A stretch of 64,000 bases of DNA from Symmetrospora coprosmae (lineage: Eukaryota; Basidiomycota; Cystobasidiomycetes; Symmetrosporaceae): positions 558,001-622,000 of the forward strand of contig VUYT01000003.1 of NCBI GenBank assembly GCA_008802785.1. Reading direction: 5' to 3'. The notes under the pieces are model-generated. The model was not told where the DNA came from, ran no database searches, and worked only from the letters and a program-made list of their open reading frames with translations. Each line of letters starts with the position of its first letter. Within the stretch, counting starts at the first letter, position 1. The position numbers and the translations under genes are program-made. Of the stretch, positions 1 to 10,246 are shown piece by piece.

Positions 1-429
1 GAGCGAGCAACCCGTCAGCCTCGCGCGTACAGCTTGATGCGTGTCTATACATTTGCGCACCTCGCTCGGGCGCAACGTTGATGAGCATGGCTTGTGACAT
101 CTTGGGCTGGTATCCTTTGCTCGGTTGCCGTCTGTCTGAGCCAGAGCCGCGTCGCCTGCTCTACGGACGGACCCTCCAGTTGGTGCCTGAGACCCAGGAA
201 GCAATGGCAGAGCGATGTAGAACGAAGACAGACATGACGCGGACATTGCTGGCTTGCATATGGGATGCATTGCACAGAGGCACGATATGTTACAATTAGG
301 GAGACTGCGCTCCGGGAGGTGGGTGGCGTCTAGATGCATATGCGTACGAGAGGGGAAGGGACAGCCTGCACTGCTCTGTACAGTACGCGTGGATGTCCAC
401 CTAGTCTGTCTCCTCGGGTCCATGCCGCG
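1..429. other. Gene-free left edge
   Basis: I see no convincing coding pattern on either strand; short open frames overlap one another and lack family resemblance. It probably holds the 3' flank of the secreted-protein gene that follows. Confidence 0.4.
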
Positions 430-923
430 TCACCGCAGCTTCTGCCCGGTGATCTCCGCCAGCGACTCCTCGAAGACGCTCCTGATCTTCTTCTTTTTGA
501 GCTTGCCCTCTATCATGTCAGGCATGATGATGACATTGTTCGTGATGGCTGTGGGCTGGTGCGTCAGTCTTGATCCAATGCTTCTTTCAAAGAGCAGACC
601 TGCGGCTCACGTCTCGGTGCTCCACGCTTTCGCTGTGTCGCCGGCGCCCTCGAGCTCCTCCGCGGTACAGGCTTTGGCTTGGACCGGACAGCACTACGCT
701 TCCTCCAGATAGCCCATGAAGATTCCCTGGGAGTAGGCTTGACTATGATGTCCAGCATGGGAAAGTCGCGCTTGGCTGGGACGGCTTTGTATGAGGTGAG
801 ATTGGCCGCACTGGGAGCACTGATAGGCGCTGCGAGAGTGAGCGACACATGGCAGGCGAGAAGCGAGAGGAGGATGCAGGAGAGGAGAGTAGCGCGCGGA
901 AAGTGCAGTGCAGTGAAGAGCAT
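430..923 (-). CDS. Small secreted basic protein (hypothetical)
   Basis: Two exons, complement 611..923 and 430..548, joined over a 62-nt GTGAGC...CACAG intron with a CTGAC branch-like site; together 143 aa. The N-terminus reads as a signal peptide: a short basic stretch, a hydrophobic core (LLSCILLSLLACHVSL), then small residues LAAPISA before a likely cleavage point. The mature part is rich in Lys/Arg and contains three dibasic sites (AKR, RKR, RKR), the kind cut by Kex2-type proteases in the Golgi. The last exon ends in a lysine-rich segment and a short amphipathic stretch. I recognise no domain or Cys-rich pattern. An upstream in-frame Met exists, but starting at 923 puts the signal peptide at the N-terminus. 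Role unknown; secretion and processing are inferred from sequence character alone. Confidence 0.55.
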
Positions 924-1521
924 GGCCGCGTGAGGTATTGCAGCAGGGTGCCAATGACCGACGAGCAAAAAGGTGGAATGGGAGACAAGGAAGCCAAGAG
1001 ATTCCAAAGGAGAGCAGCAGCGCTGTGTCACTGTTAGCTAGCTTGTTGATTCGCGTCTAGGTCAGTCGAAGAGTGCTTGTGCTCCTCGCTCGGTCTCGGA
1101 AGGCTGGTGTGCATTCCCTCGAGCTCGGCCGCCAATCACGGCAGTCTGGGACGCATCCAGCAATGAGCCCCTCGTGAGAGTGCGCGGTCGTCGAGTCATC
1201 AGTGTCCGCTCGATATCACTGGCCTGGTTCGCAGTCAAAGTAGGCAAGTGCAAGTCAGAGCTGCTGGTGAGAAGCAAGGCGGTGTGGACTCGCACTTCCA
1301 CGTGGAAGCTGCCGGACCTGCGGACCTGCTCCGGCGCCAGGTACGGACAGGGCAGATCCAGATTACCATGATCCTCCATCTTCGCTCCGGGCCTCTATCA
1401 TCGTCTTCGAGGAGCACGGGCCGCACTTATCTGCATCGAGTAAGGACAAGTCGTCTCTAGTCGTTAGCAGCCATCGCGTCGGGCTGATGCGACGCTTCTT
1501 CCCGCGTCCCGGCCCGCAGAC
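924..1521. other. Intergenic region
   Basis: Divergent spacer between the minus-strand secreted-protein gene and the plus-strand acetyltransferase, so it probably holds both promoters. A 105-codon minus frame (1062..1379) has no recognisable features and I do not call it. Confidence 0.4.
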
Positions 1522-2097
1522 ATGTCCCTGAACGGCTCCGAAAACATCTCCGCTACCCCGTCATCGCTCGTCTCAGCTGGCGCGCACGACACGTCAACCT
1601 TCACGATAGGGCATGCTCGGATACCGGAGGACATTCCCGTCGTCCGGGAGCTCTTCACAGCGTACGCGCTGTGGCTGAACATCGACCTGGCGTTCCAGGG
1701 CTTCGAGGCGGAGCTGGACTCGCTTCCTGGCAAATATGCAGCAGCCAATGGCGGGCGCATCCTCCTTGCGCGGCGGCGTCCAGGCTCAGTCGAGAGCGGA
1801 GAAAGCGAGGTGCTCGGCTGCGTTGCGCTGCGCGGCCTTGCGGCTGCAGGACCAGGATGCAGCGAAGTCAAGCGGCTATGGGTCACACCGGCTGGAAGAG
1901 GGACCGGCGTGGGCAAGGCGCTCATGCGGGCGCTGGCGGACGAGGCCAAGGAGATTGGATATACCAGCTTGCTCCTCGACACGCTCAGCCATATGACACC
2001 CGCCGTGAGGCTCTACGAGGGCCTAGGGTACACTATCGTTCCACGATACAACGACAACCCACAGCCAAACGTGCTGTTCTATGGGCGAGCGCCCTGA
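1522..2097 (+). CDS. GNAT-family N-acetyltransferase
   Basis: Intronless, 191 aa. The fold is that of a small GCN5-related acetyltransferase, which moves an acetyl group from acetyl-CoA to an amine. The diagnostic motif A lies around residues 118-135: a beta strand (VKRLWVTPAGRG) followed by GTGVGKALM, which fits the Q/R-x-x-G-x-G/A pyrophosphate-binding loop. Downstream come an AxxxAxxxGY helix and a strand LLLDTL, then MTPAVRLYEGLGY, the usual motif-B region ending near the C-terminus. The first ~35 residues are Ser/Thr-rich and probably unstructured. The substrate cannot be told from sequence; GNATs of this size act on amino acids, antibiotics, polyamines or protein N-termini. It stands alone between two unrelated genes. 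Confidence 0.85.
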   Translation: MSLNGSENISATPSSLVSAGAHDTSTFTIGHARIPEDIPVVRELFTAYALWLNIDLAFQGFEAELDSLPGKYAAANGGRILLARRRPGSVESGESEVLGCVALRGLAAAGPGCSEVKRLWVTPAGRGTGVGKALMRALADEAKEIGYTSLLLDTLSHMTPAVRLYEGLGYTIVPRYNDNPQPNVLFYGRAP

Positions 2098-2630
2098 TGT
2101 GGTGACGGCAGCAAGGTAAGGGTCGACCCTGTCACATGCACACGGAGCGCCGGCAAGCCGAGCTGAGGCCACTAGCTCCGTCTATGGCACAGCTCGACGT
2201 CCAATGTGGACGAAAGGGCGCCACAAAACATACCTTTGTCAGCCACTGCTTGCCGGCGCGTGCGTCCGTGGCAAGTCAGAAGACACGTCCACATGGAGAA
2301 GCGGCCACTCGGGAGAGGAGCGAAGAGCAGCACACACCATAGATGTAGCTGCACGAACGTGTTAGCCCGCAGGCCTGGTCCTCCAGGTGTCAGCTCCCGC
2401 GTGCGCTAAAGCAGACGTCCGTCAAGCGAGGCTATCGGCATAAAGGGGAGGTTTTCGCCCTCGACACTGCACGCAACAGCTGCTCACCCATGTGCAAGGC
2501 TGCCTCGTGGCGTCCTGACTTGAGAGTGCCGCTTTGGGCTCTCCGCCCCTTGCCTCTCGCCTTTCGCTCTGCCACACAGAACCTATTGAAGCGCAAGCAA
2601 TCCCTACTATTCGCGGCGCCGCTTGACACT
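2098..2630. other. Intergenic region
   Basis: Spacer between two plus-strand genes. An open frame runs upstream of the next ATG (from 2490) but has no family features; I take it as leader sequence. Confidence 0.35.
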
Positions 2631-3503
2631 ATGGCGAACCTCCCAGCCATTCCACTCGCCTTCAAAGGACGAACTCGGCTGCATCCTGCCGCTCAAGCTA
2701 TAGGTCCTGGCGTCCAGCTGACTCCAGTACAGCAGCGAGACCATCTGGTTGGACATCTGGCTCACCTGAAGCACCTTCTCGCCAATTACGAGGGCTATTT
2801 AACGCAGCTAGAGCAGTCTAAGACCGACGCTGAGAGGTGGCATGAAGGCATGCGCAGAAAGCTCAGAGACAATTACTGCGCTCATCCCGAGAAGCAGGGC
2901 GCAGAGTTCGCACGACGATACAGCGAAGCTCGTGTCAAAGACAGGAGCGATATCGCGTACAACCAGGATACCATCAGGCAGATCAAGGAACGCATGAACG
3001 AGCCTAGAAATACCATCATCAACATAAAAGACCAGATTGAGTGTTCCGAGTCGGACCTAGAAGAGGCGAAACGCAAAGTGGGCGAGTTCGTAGCTAGACA
3101 GCAGCAACAGCGAGCTGTTCAGCCACACGTCAGCCCACCTAGGGCTCCTTCCCCTCCAGCTCCCCATCCGGCAGTTCTAACAAAATTGAACACATGCCTC
3201 GACGACCATCCTGTTCGTTTGATCAACAAGCTGTACACATGGTATGCCGTTGCGCTCCAGATCGACTCGCTCGTCACTGGCACCATCGTCGGCGTCGGGC
3301 CGACGATGGCACGCGGAACCGATTGGAGGCGCACTGGTCGATATAGAGACCTGCTCAAGCTGACAGCGACCTTCTACGACGTACGGACGGACGCTTATGC
3401 GCGAGGAGCAAGCGCTTGCGGTGCTTGGCTACGACTCCTGAACAACCTGCGCACGGTAGGTGCTATAATAGGCAGAATGCGTCGGGAGTGGAGAGTTGGC
3501 TGA
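2631..3503 (+). CDS. Hypothetical coiled-coil protein
   Basis: A 290-aa frame read without introns. Residues about 25-160 are strongly helical and charged, with spaced Leu/Ile positions typical of a coiled coil (for example HLKHLLANYEGYLTQLEQ and later QIKERMNEPRNTIINIKDQI). A Pro/Ser-rich linker with a QQQQ run follows, then a second, more hydrophobic helical part of about 110 residues. The Met at 2631 was chosen because the upstream in-frame stretch (from 2490) is Arg/Pro/Leu-rich and looks like leader; that longer start cannot be excluded. I recognise no domain. It could be a structural or adaptor protein; no function is claimed. Confidence 0.5.
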   Translation: MANLPAIPLAFKGRTRLHPAAQAIGPGVQLTPVQQRDHLVGHLAHLKHLLANYEGYLTQLEQSKTDAERWHEGMRRKLRDNYCAHPEKQGAEFARRYSEARVKDRSDIAYNQDTIRQIKERMNEPRNTIINIKDQIECSESDLEEAKRKVGEFVARQQQQRAVQPHVSPPRAPSPPAPHPAVLTKLNTCLDDHPVRLINKLYTWYAVALQIDSLVTGTIVGVGPTMARGTDWRRTGRYRDLLKLTATFYDVRTDAYARGASACGAWLRLLNNLRTVGAIIGRMRREWRVG

Positions 3504-4195
3504 CTGTGCCGAGTGCTACCGGACTTTCGTGCCCGGTACGCTCCTCGTGAATCAGAAAATGCCACACGGCCCCGCGGTCGAGCCTATTGCGGTAGCCATC
3601 CAGTGCTTCCTCAAGCGCTTGATGACGGAAGGGAAGGTGGCTCGTACACTCTCAGCTTAAGTCACTCGTACAGGCCTGTCTGGCGCCCATGTACACGCAG
3701 CTCCGGAGCGATAGGCCGCCGGAGACACAGCACATGGCCGTGCTAGGCATACTCCCGCATCTGACGCATTCTGCCATCATATTTGAATCGCACGAAGCAA
3801 TGCCTTGACCGCCAGCGCCAGACCCTCACGTCGCTCCTCCAGCTTCTTGCTCCTCCCCTCCATCTTGACTACCGAACTTTTCCCATACTTACCTGTGTCG
3901 AGCGCCGCTCTTACGTGACGGCTGGCCGCTGTGCCTCTCTCCGATTGCTAGCCATCAGGCCGCAAATCCGCCTCACAAGATCTGGCGCCCAATCAGCACA
4001 GAAGAGCAGGACGATCAGATCCCACATATGAGATGACGTTAGGCTTCTCAACCAAAAGCTCAGTCGCCCGGTACGGAGCCGACAGCCGGACGCCTTCACG
4101 ACGGGGGCTCTGGAAAGCGCAAATTCCGCCTCAATCTCACTTTGCCTTCGCCTAACTCGAGATCCTACATCAGTTAGATCAGACAACGAGAGGAG
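3504..4195. other. Intergenic region
   Basis: Spacer of about 690 bases between two plus-strand genes. Short open frames on both strands overlap each other without coding character; I see no RNA gene. Confidence 0.35.
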
Positions 4196-5504
4196 ATGAC
4201 AGGCAATACAGAGCAGAAGCACAGTGGCCAGCCTGTCGCCGTAGCCCAGCTTAACGTGCGTCCCCAGCAATGGTGCCCATCACCTTGACTACAGACTGCT
4301 GACCTGGAGATGCTCACACCGCGACTGTCCAGGTTGGACAAACCCCTGCTGCCATCACGAAAGGCTTTCTGTCCCTTCCTCCCGAGCTGCTGGAGTTGAT
4401 TGCCGAGACGCTCGTCAGCATCTTCGACGAGGATGCGCCTGACGATTGCCTCGACCCGGAGGTATGGGGACAACCGCGCTACCCCAGCCAACTTCTAGCT
4501 CGTCTTGTCCATCTCTCCTTCACCCCGCTGCTCGACGTCCACCTCTTCGACCACCTCGAAATTCGCATTGAGGTGCCTCACATTCTTCTTGAAGCCACGC
4601 CGGCCAACGCTGAGGAGAATGCGGGGTTGCGAAGATGGAACGACAACATCGACAACAGCAACATGCGCTCCATGCAAATTGCACGCCAAATTGTTGACAG
4701 CCGGCTTGCTAGCTGCATCACGTACCTTGCCATCGAATATGACGGATTAAACAATAAACCTTCATCGTTGGAGGTCGACGGGCAGAACTTGGCGCTGTTC
4801 TCAGCTCTCTTGCACGCCACCGCCAACAAGCTCACCAAACTCCGTATGGAGGTGTACACCTACGGATCTCCAGGCTTTGCCGTGCAGTGGCAGCTCGATC
4901 TCCCTGCTCGCTTTCCTTGTCTCAAGGGTATCACCTTCACCGGCTTTGTTCTGTGTAGCCTGGTGCACGCGATCTGCGAGCGTGCCGAGCCACTGGCTCT
5001 CCGCTGCTGCCAGCAAGACATGGACTCCCATGCTTACGTCGACGGTCTGACTCTAGCAGCACCGTGGCCTCCACTGGAGTACACTGTCGTTGGCGCCAAT
5101 GGAGCCTTGGCAGGTGTCTCTCCAAGATGGAGCATTGTGCCGCAGATCGATTTGCACCTCGACGCATGCCTCACCTCCCCCCTCTGGCCGGCCCTCTTCA
5201 CTTCATTCGGCCCCAACCGCTCAACTTAGTCATCCAACCTCCGTTCTGGCCTGGGAACCAAGACATCGGAGACTCTGTTCGGATACTCAAGGACAGCATC
5301 GATGCTTCCAAGTTGGTGTCAATCACGTTTCGCGTTACGCACTCCCGGGGCGAAACGGCGATCGAGGAGCGGACAGCGGCTGCACGCGAGTTGAGGCTCG
5401 CGCTGATGGAGCAATGGCGTGGCTCGGGCGTCAAGCTCGTGTGGATCTGTACGAAATGGGAAGGCACGCGATTTGTGACAACAGTCGTGGAGACTGTGAT
5501 GTGA
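4196..5504 (+). CDS. F-box-like protein
   Basis: Proposed exons 4196..4255, 4333..5113 and 5230..5504 give 371 aa. The first intron (GTGCGT...CCAG, 77 nt) joins a short N-terminal exon in phase to the segment LSLPPELLELIAETL at residues about 30-45, which fits the start of an F-box (L-P-x-E-[IL]-x-x-x-[IV]). F-box proteins bind Skp1 and present substrates to SCF ubiquitin ligases. The rest has leucine-rich segments such as YPSQLLARLVHLS and FSALLHATANKLTKLRMEV, as in fungal F-box/LRR-like proteins, but no clear repeat. The second intron (116 nt) is needed to enter the final frame, which continues with a well-formed helical C-terminus; without it the protein would stop at 5229. The target is unknown. 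Confidence 0.6.
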
Positions 5505-6145
5505 TGGCATGGCGCCGTCCACAAATCGGGGTCTCAGGCTAGGTGCGGCTCGTCTAGCCTGTACATCGAGCGTTGTTTCCAAAGCGGCCGAGAGTGGAAG
5601 GGAAACGGAGTATGGCCTGCATATAAACCACGTCAGCTCGAGTTCCCGTACCATACATCGTGTCAACGTGACCTTACGAGACAGCTGCGCGCCGGCAAGC
5701 CGCAGAGGAGCTACCGAACTAGGTAAATGCCTCGTGACAGACACAACACGGCATAACTCGCGATAGCAGGAACCGCGCGAAGCGTTCCTTGCCCGCCAAA
5801 GCTTGGCCCTCCGTGTTCGGCGTAATCGCAGGAGGAGACAATCGACCGAGTCGCAGACCGACCCACGGACAGCTGAGGGGTCCGCCAGACTTCTCATCAG
5901 CGAGCATAAGTCGCGCGACGCGACGTGTCAGTATGATCATAAGGACGATCTTCAGTCGCATTGAACTTGGGTCGAAAGGAAAGCCAGTTGATTGTCGCGC
6001 AGGGAACAGCAAAGCCAATAGACGTCTAGTCTACATCGCGGCCGGAAGCACTGTCCTGCCTGGCCTGCATCTCCGTGTCGATGGTCGAATTGACTCCATC
6101 TATCGACTCTGTTTTATGGTGAAAAGCAGGGGCGAGATGTCTCGC
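5505..6145. other. Convergent intergenic region
   Basis: Holds the 3' flanks of the F-box gene and RPL12, which point at each other. No gene seen. Confidence 0.45.
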
Positions 6146-6971
6146 TTACTCCTCGGGGACCTCTCGGTCGCCTGCAGTGACACAGAAGGCAATGGAGGTC
6201 AGCGCCATAATCAAGACATGGCCGATCCGAGCAGATAATGGACGCACCAGAGTCGATCTCCTCGATGATGGCGTGAGGAGGCTGGCCGTCAACGGTGCAG
6301 CCAACGCTCTGCGCGGTGCCGAGGATCTCTTTGACTGTCCCGCTGAGCTCCTTTGCGAGCGACTTGTACCGCATGGTGCGTGCAATGTCAATGATGGCGT
6401 CGAACTCGATGTTGCCGGAGTGCTTGATGTTCTTCTCCTTTTTGCGGTCCCGCGGTGCCTCCTTGAGCGCGCGGATGACGAGCGACGATGCGGAGGGGAC
6501 GACGGACACGGCAGCCTGTCGGTTCTGGATCGTGAGCTGCACGGTGACGCGCAGACCCTTCCAGTCGCCAGTGGCCTTGGCGATGTTCTCTCCGACGACC
6601 TTGGGCGAAAGACCAACTGCGGGCGGGGCGGGCGGACGACATGAAGCTTCAGCATGTACTCCGACGCTAGGCAAAGGTAGGAGATCTGGAGTGCACTCAC
6701 GAGGACCGATCTTTGGCGCAAGGGCGGAGGAAGCACCGACCTCACCTCCGGTTGCCCGGACTGAGTGCGCGTTGGAACGAGGATCGCAGAGATGGTAGAC
6801 AGGATTAGCACATGGCTCCAAGTCCGGCCAAGGTGCGCATCCCGCGAAAGGGCTATCCCTTACGGTAGATGATCTGTAGCGTGTGCGTGCTATCAGCAAG
6901 GGCTTTCTGGGTAGGGCGAGGTCGCTTCTGCCACTCACCTTGATCTCGTTCGGGTCGAGTTTAGGAGGCAT
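6146..6971 (-). CDS. RPL12: 60S ribosomal protein L12 (uL11)
   Basis: Five exons (complement 6939..6971, 6864..6873, 6701..6760, 6248..6616, 6146..6171) encode 165 aa, the usual length of eukaryotic L12. The reading begins [11 protein letters not shown], passes [20 protein letters not shown] and [19 protein letters not shown], and ends in [10 protein letters not shown], all family landmarks. The protein binds the GTPase-associated centre of 25S rRNA at the base of the P stalk in the cytosolic large subunit. Exon 2 is only 10 nt long (codons for I-I-Y plus one base) and is required to reconnect NEIK with LRATGG. The first exon is 33 nt. It diverges from RACK1, another ribosome-bound protein, over a 641-bp shared upstream region. 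Confidence 0.95.
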
Positions 6972-7612
6972 GGTAGGAAACTACTAGGGAGAAGGGGCGC
7001 GCAGCTACGTCAGCGACTGTGTCCAGCTGTAGACGCCGTGCTGCTTGACTGCAGGCCGGTGGCGCCTGCGCCCAGAGGTTTTGGAGGAGCGTGCACCGGC
7101 TGGTGCAGCGGGAGCATAGGCAGTCGGGGGCGTCCGGTGGGCAGGCTACGGCATCTCCTTCTTGGCAGTGATCCCTGCTTCCCACAGCGCTGGACCACTG
7201 CAGCTTCCTGTTGTTGTCGTGCATGGCCAGCTTCTTCCCCTTCTCCTGCCCTTGCCGTGCGCCTCCATGTCCCTGCTGCACGCCGCACCCTGCACGCCGC
7301 ATACGCATATCCCGCTCCCCTCTCCAGGCCGGGCGCGCCGCCATCACAGCGGCAGCGGCAGCACAACATTCATGCTGTGTGTATGCTCACGTAGGATGTG
7401 GTGGGGTGGTGGTCGAGGTAGTATTAGGTGAGTCGGCGGGGGCAACAGTAGGTCGTCGTCCCCCTTCTCCCTCCTGGACGATTTTCTGCCCTTCAAGTTC
7501 TCGATCGCCTTCAGGGCAGGGCAGAGGGGGAGGAAGCAGCAACGTCGGGCTCGCGGGGCGACACTTCTCCCCGTGAATTCATATACACACACCCACACAC
7601 ACCACAGCAACC
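6972..7612. promoter_or_regulatory. Shared divergent promoter, RPL12 / RACK1
   Basis: 641 bases separate the two start codons of oppositely directed genes whose products both sit on the ribosome. The half near RACK1 is pyrimidine-rich and ends in a CACACACCCACACACACC-like stretch just before the RACK1 ATG. I looked for canonical HomolD/HomolE-type boxes and saw none that I trust. Co-regulation is inferred from arrangement only. Confidence 0.55.
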
Positions 7613-9050
7613 ATGTCTGAGTCGCTCGTATTCAAGGGAACCCTCGAGGGCCACGGAGGGTGGGTCCACATCGTCACATGCCTGATGTCGCCGGCCGCTC
7701 ACTCCGTCATGCACGACTGCGCTGCTCTCTGTGCATCCACAGATGGGTCACCGCCATCGCCACGTCGCGTGAGTGGGCATGGCATGGCAGTGCAGAGACC
7801 ATGATGCACACAGCTCATTGCTCCTGTGTCGCCCGCCCGCAGCCGAGAACCCGGACATGATCCTGACCGCCTCGCGCGACAAGACCATTTTCGTCTGGCA
7901 GCTCACCCGTGACGACGCCAGCTACGGCTACCCCAAGAAGATTCTCCACGGTCACAACCACTTTGTCTCGGACGTCGTCATCTCGTCCGACGGCCAGTTC
8001 GCCCTCTCGTCATCGTGGGACAAGACGCTCCGCCTGTGGGACCTCAACACCGGTGCCACCACCCGCCGCTTCGTCGGCCACACCTCGGACGTCCTCTCCG
8101 TCTCGTTCAGCGCAGACAACAGGCAGATCGTCTCTGGCTCGCGCGACCGCACCATCAAGCTCTGGAACACCCTCGGCGAGTGCAAGTTCGACATCCGCGA
8201 GGAGGGCCACACCGAGTGGATCTCGTGCGTCCGGTTCTCCCCCAACCCAATGAACCCCGTCATTGTCTCTGCTGGATGGGACAAGGTCGTCAAGGTGGGT
8301 CATTCTCTCTCTGTCTGTGCTCGGTTGCGGCTTGTCCGCAACCGTCACTCCCTCCCCCATCCATTCCATCCATCCCCTCTACATCTCAACACACGATGAA
8401 TACACAACTTGTTCAATATATATTTGCTACTTTAGAGGGACTATCTATCCCTATGAGAACGACTAATTCCACCAAGATCGCTGAACTCCATCCGCCTCTC
8501 CTCTTCATCACCACACTTCCGCTTCAAAATGGAACCCCTCGCTGACACGCTTCTGCTATCTCGTGCACGCACAGGTCTGGGAGCTCAGCAAGTGCAAGCT
8601 GCGCACCAACCACTTTGGCCACACCGGTTACATCAGCACCGTCACCGTCTCGCCCGACGGGTCGCTCTGCGCGTCCGGCGGCAAGGACGGCATCACGATG
8701 CTGTGGGACTTGAACGAGGGCAAGCACTTGTACTCGCTCGAGGCCGGAGACATTATCAACGCCCTCGTCTTCTCGCCGAACCGCTACTGGCTCTGCGCCG
8801 CCACGAGCTCGTGCATCAAGATCTTCGACCTCGAGTCAAAGAGCATTGTCGACGAGCTCAAGCCCGACTTTGCCGGCAACACCAAGGGCGAGTGCACCTC
8901 GCTCGCATGGTCTGCCGACGGACAGGTGCGTTCACTATCTGCTTCCTTGCGTATACCTTCCAACTTTCGCTGATCCCCTCCGTTCGTCGTGGACAGACCC
9001 TGTTCGCCGGCTACACCGACTCGCTCGTCCGAGTCTACACCGTCATCTAA
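7613..9050 (+). CDS. RACK1: RACK1/Asc1/Cpc2, ribosome-bound WD-repeat protein
   Basis: Five exons (7613..7659, 7743..7768, 7843..8294, 8575..8925, 8997..9050) encode 309 aa, a seven-bladed WD40 propeller. Blade signatures are easy to follow: [105 protein letters not shown] and a closing [15 protein letters not shown]. The protein binds the head of the 40S subunit near the mRNA exit, couples signalling (PKC and MAPK-type inputs in fungi) to translation and contributes to ribosome quality control. Exon 2 is only 26 nt. Intron 3 (8295..8574, 280 nt) is much longer than the others and contains a U24-type box C/D snoRNA. The gene diverges from RPL12. Confidence 0.96.
8391..8486 (+). ncRNA. snR24: U24/snR24-type box C/D snoRNA inside RACK1 intron 3
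   Basis: Read directly: box C-like ACGATGA at 8393..8399, a first guide stretch ATATTTGCTACTT (ending about 8432) followed by a D'-like TAGA (8433..8436), a short hairpin AGGGA/TCCCT, a C'-like TATGAGA (8452..8458), a second guide CCACCAAGATCG (8469..8480) and box D CTGA (8481..8484). Both guide stretches match what I recall of yeast snR24 and human U24, which direct 2'-O-methylation at neighbouring sites in domain II of large-subunit rRNA. In budding yeast snR24 is also encoded in an intron of ASC1, the RACK1 gene, so host and guest are the same pair here. Box C differs from the RTGATGA consensus at one base. The exact ends are approximate. Confidence 0.88.
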
Positions 9051-9617
9051 GCGATGCTTGGCGGGAGCAGCCTGTCGAGCCATTAAGAAGGACATCAGGG
9101 ACTCGGTTCTCGGTTACCGCTGCCTAGGACAGGGATTATACATGGCATAAAAGGTCGAGCGCTGTTTCTCGTTGTCGTACGTGTCTGGTCTACACACCAG
9201 GCGCGCTTGGCTTGCTGGCAAAATGAAAGGTCATACTTGGCCTCACTTCTACATACAACACAACAGCGACATATCGCTTCCTTCCTCCTGCTACTGTGAC
9301 GACCCTTCTCGGCAGCTCGCGCACGACATATTCCGAAGTGTGCCTTGCCCTTGGCTTGCCCGCGTTCGGCCCGCAGGATCTGCTTGCTGTACATCATGAG
9401 ACCTGCTATGGCAAGCCAGTATGTACGCTCCTGCCGTTGTTGGTGTAGGGCACATCTTAGTCAGCGAATCTCCGCAAACACGCCATTCGCGCCGAAGACG
9501 CGCGCCGTTTGTCGCCCGAACGACACTATTCCCACTTCTCGTCTGCTCCGCTTTCCGTCAAACGCTTCTTGAGCACCTCACCTCGCATCTCACAGGGACT
9601 GCCTCACATTCGCAAGC
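9051..9617. other. Intergenic region
   Basis: 3' flank of RACK1 and upstream region of the TMEM14-like gene, both on the plus strand. No coding pattern or RNA gene found. Confidence 0.4.
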
Positions 9618-10246
9618 ATGTCGAACACCAACGAGCTGGACCAACTCGGCCTGTTCGGCGCCCGGGCTCCCGAAGTCGATGTGACCACCCATGCAGAAGC
9701 TGACTCGCATTGTGACATGGCTCGCCTATTCTGCGCTCTTCTACGTGTGTCTACAGTGCCTATGCTGGCCTTGTAGCTATCGGCGGCGTTATCGGCTGGA
9801 TCAAGGCCGGCTCAGCGGCGTCACTTCTCGCTGTTCGTCCAGGGATTGCCGCGCATCAGACAAGACAATCATGTGCTGACTGACCTCGCTCGCTGTTCAA
9901 AGGGCCTCGGATCCGGTAGGCGTGACGGGCGAAGCTGATGCACGTCTTTGACCGCCCGCTGACCCCCCTCACCCGGTTTGCACCAGGCGGCGCGCTCGCG
10001 TATGGCGTACAGAACGACAAGCGCGTGGCCCTCGGTACTTCTGTACTTCTCGTCCTCGCCATGGGCAGGCGCTTCTTGGTAGGCCTCTTTCCGTCCCCTT
10101 CCACCTCCCAATATCCCGGAAACTGGCGGAGTCTGACGAGCATGTGCGATCGCTCGCAGCGCACCAAGAAGTTCATGCCAGCAGGTCTCATTACGCTCCT
10201 GTCGGGCTTCATGTCTGTACGGTACTACCAGGTCTTGTTCGCGTGA
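9618..10246 (+). CDS. TMEM14-family small membrane protein (UPF0136)
   Basis: Well-supported exons 9757..9832, 9903..9915, 9987..10078 and 10160..10246 give the core of a TMEM14 protein: YAGLVAIGGVIGWIKAGS (first membrane segment), GGALAYGVQ, then RVALGTSVLLVLAMG and KKFMPAGLITLLSGFM (further membrane segments) before a short tail. These proteins have three to four membrane helices and are found in mitochondrial or endomembranes; animal TMEM14C takes part in haem precursor transport, but no such role is shown here. One exon is a 13-nt micro-exon. The first coding exon is not resolved: the ATG at 9618 opens a frame whose GT sites do not join the next exon in phase, so the true start may lie elsewhere. 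Confidence 0.72.
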
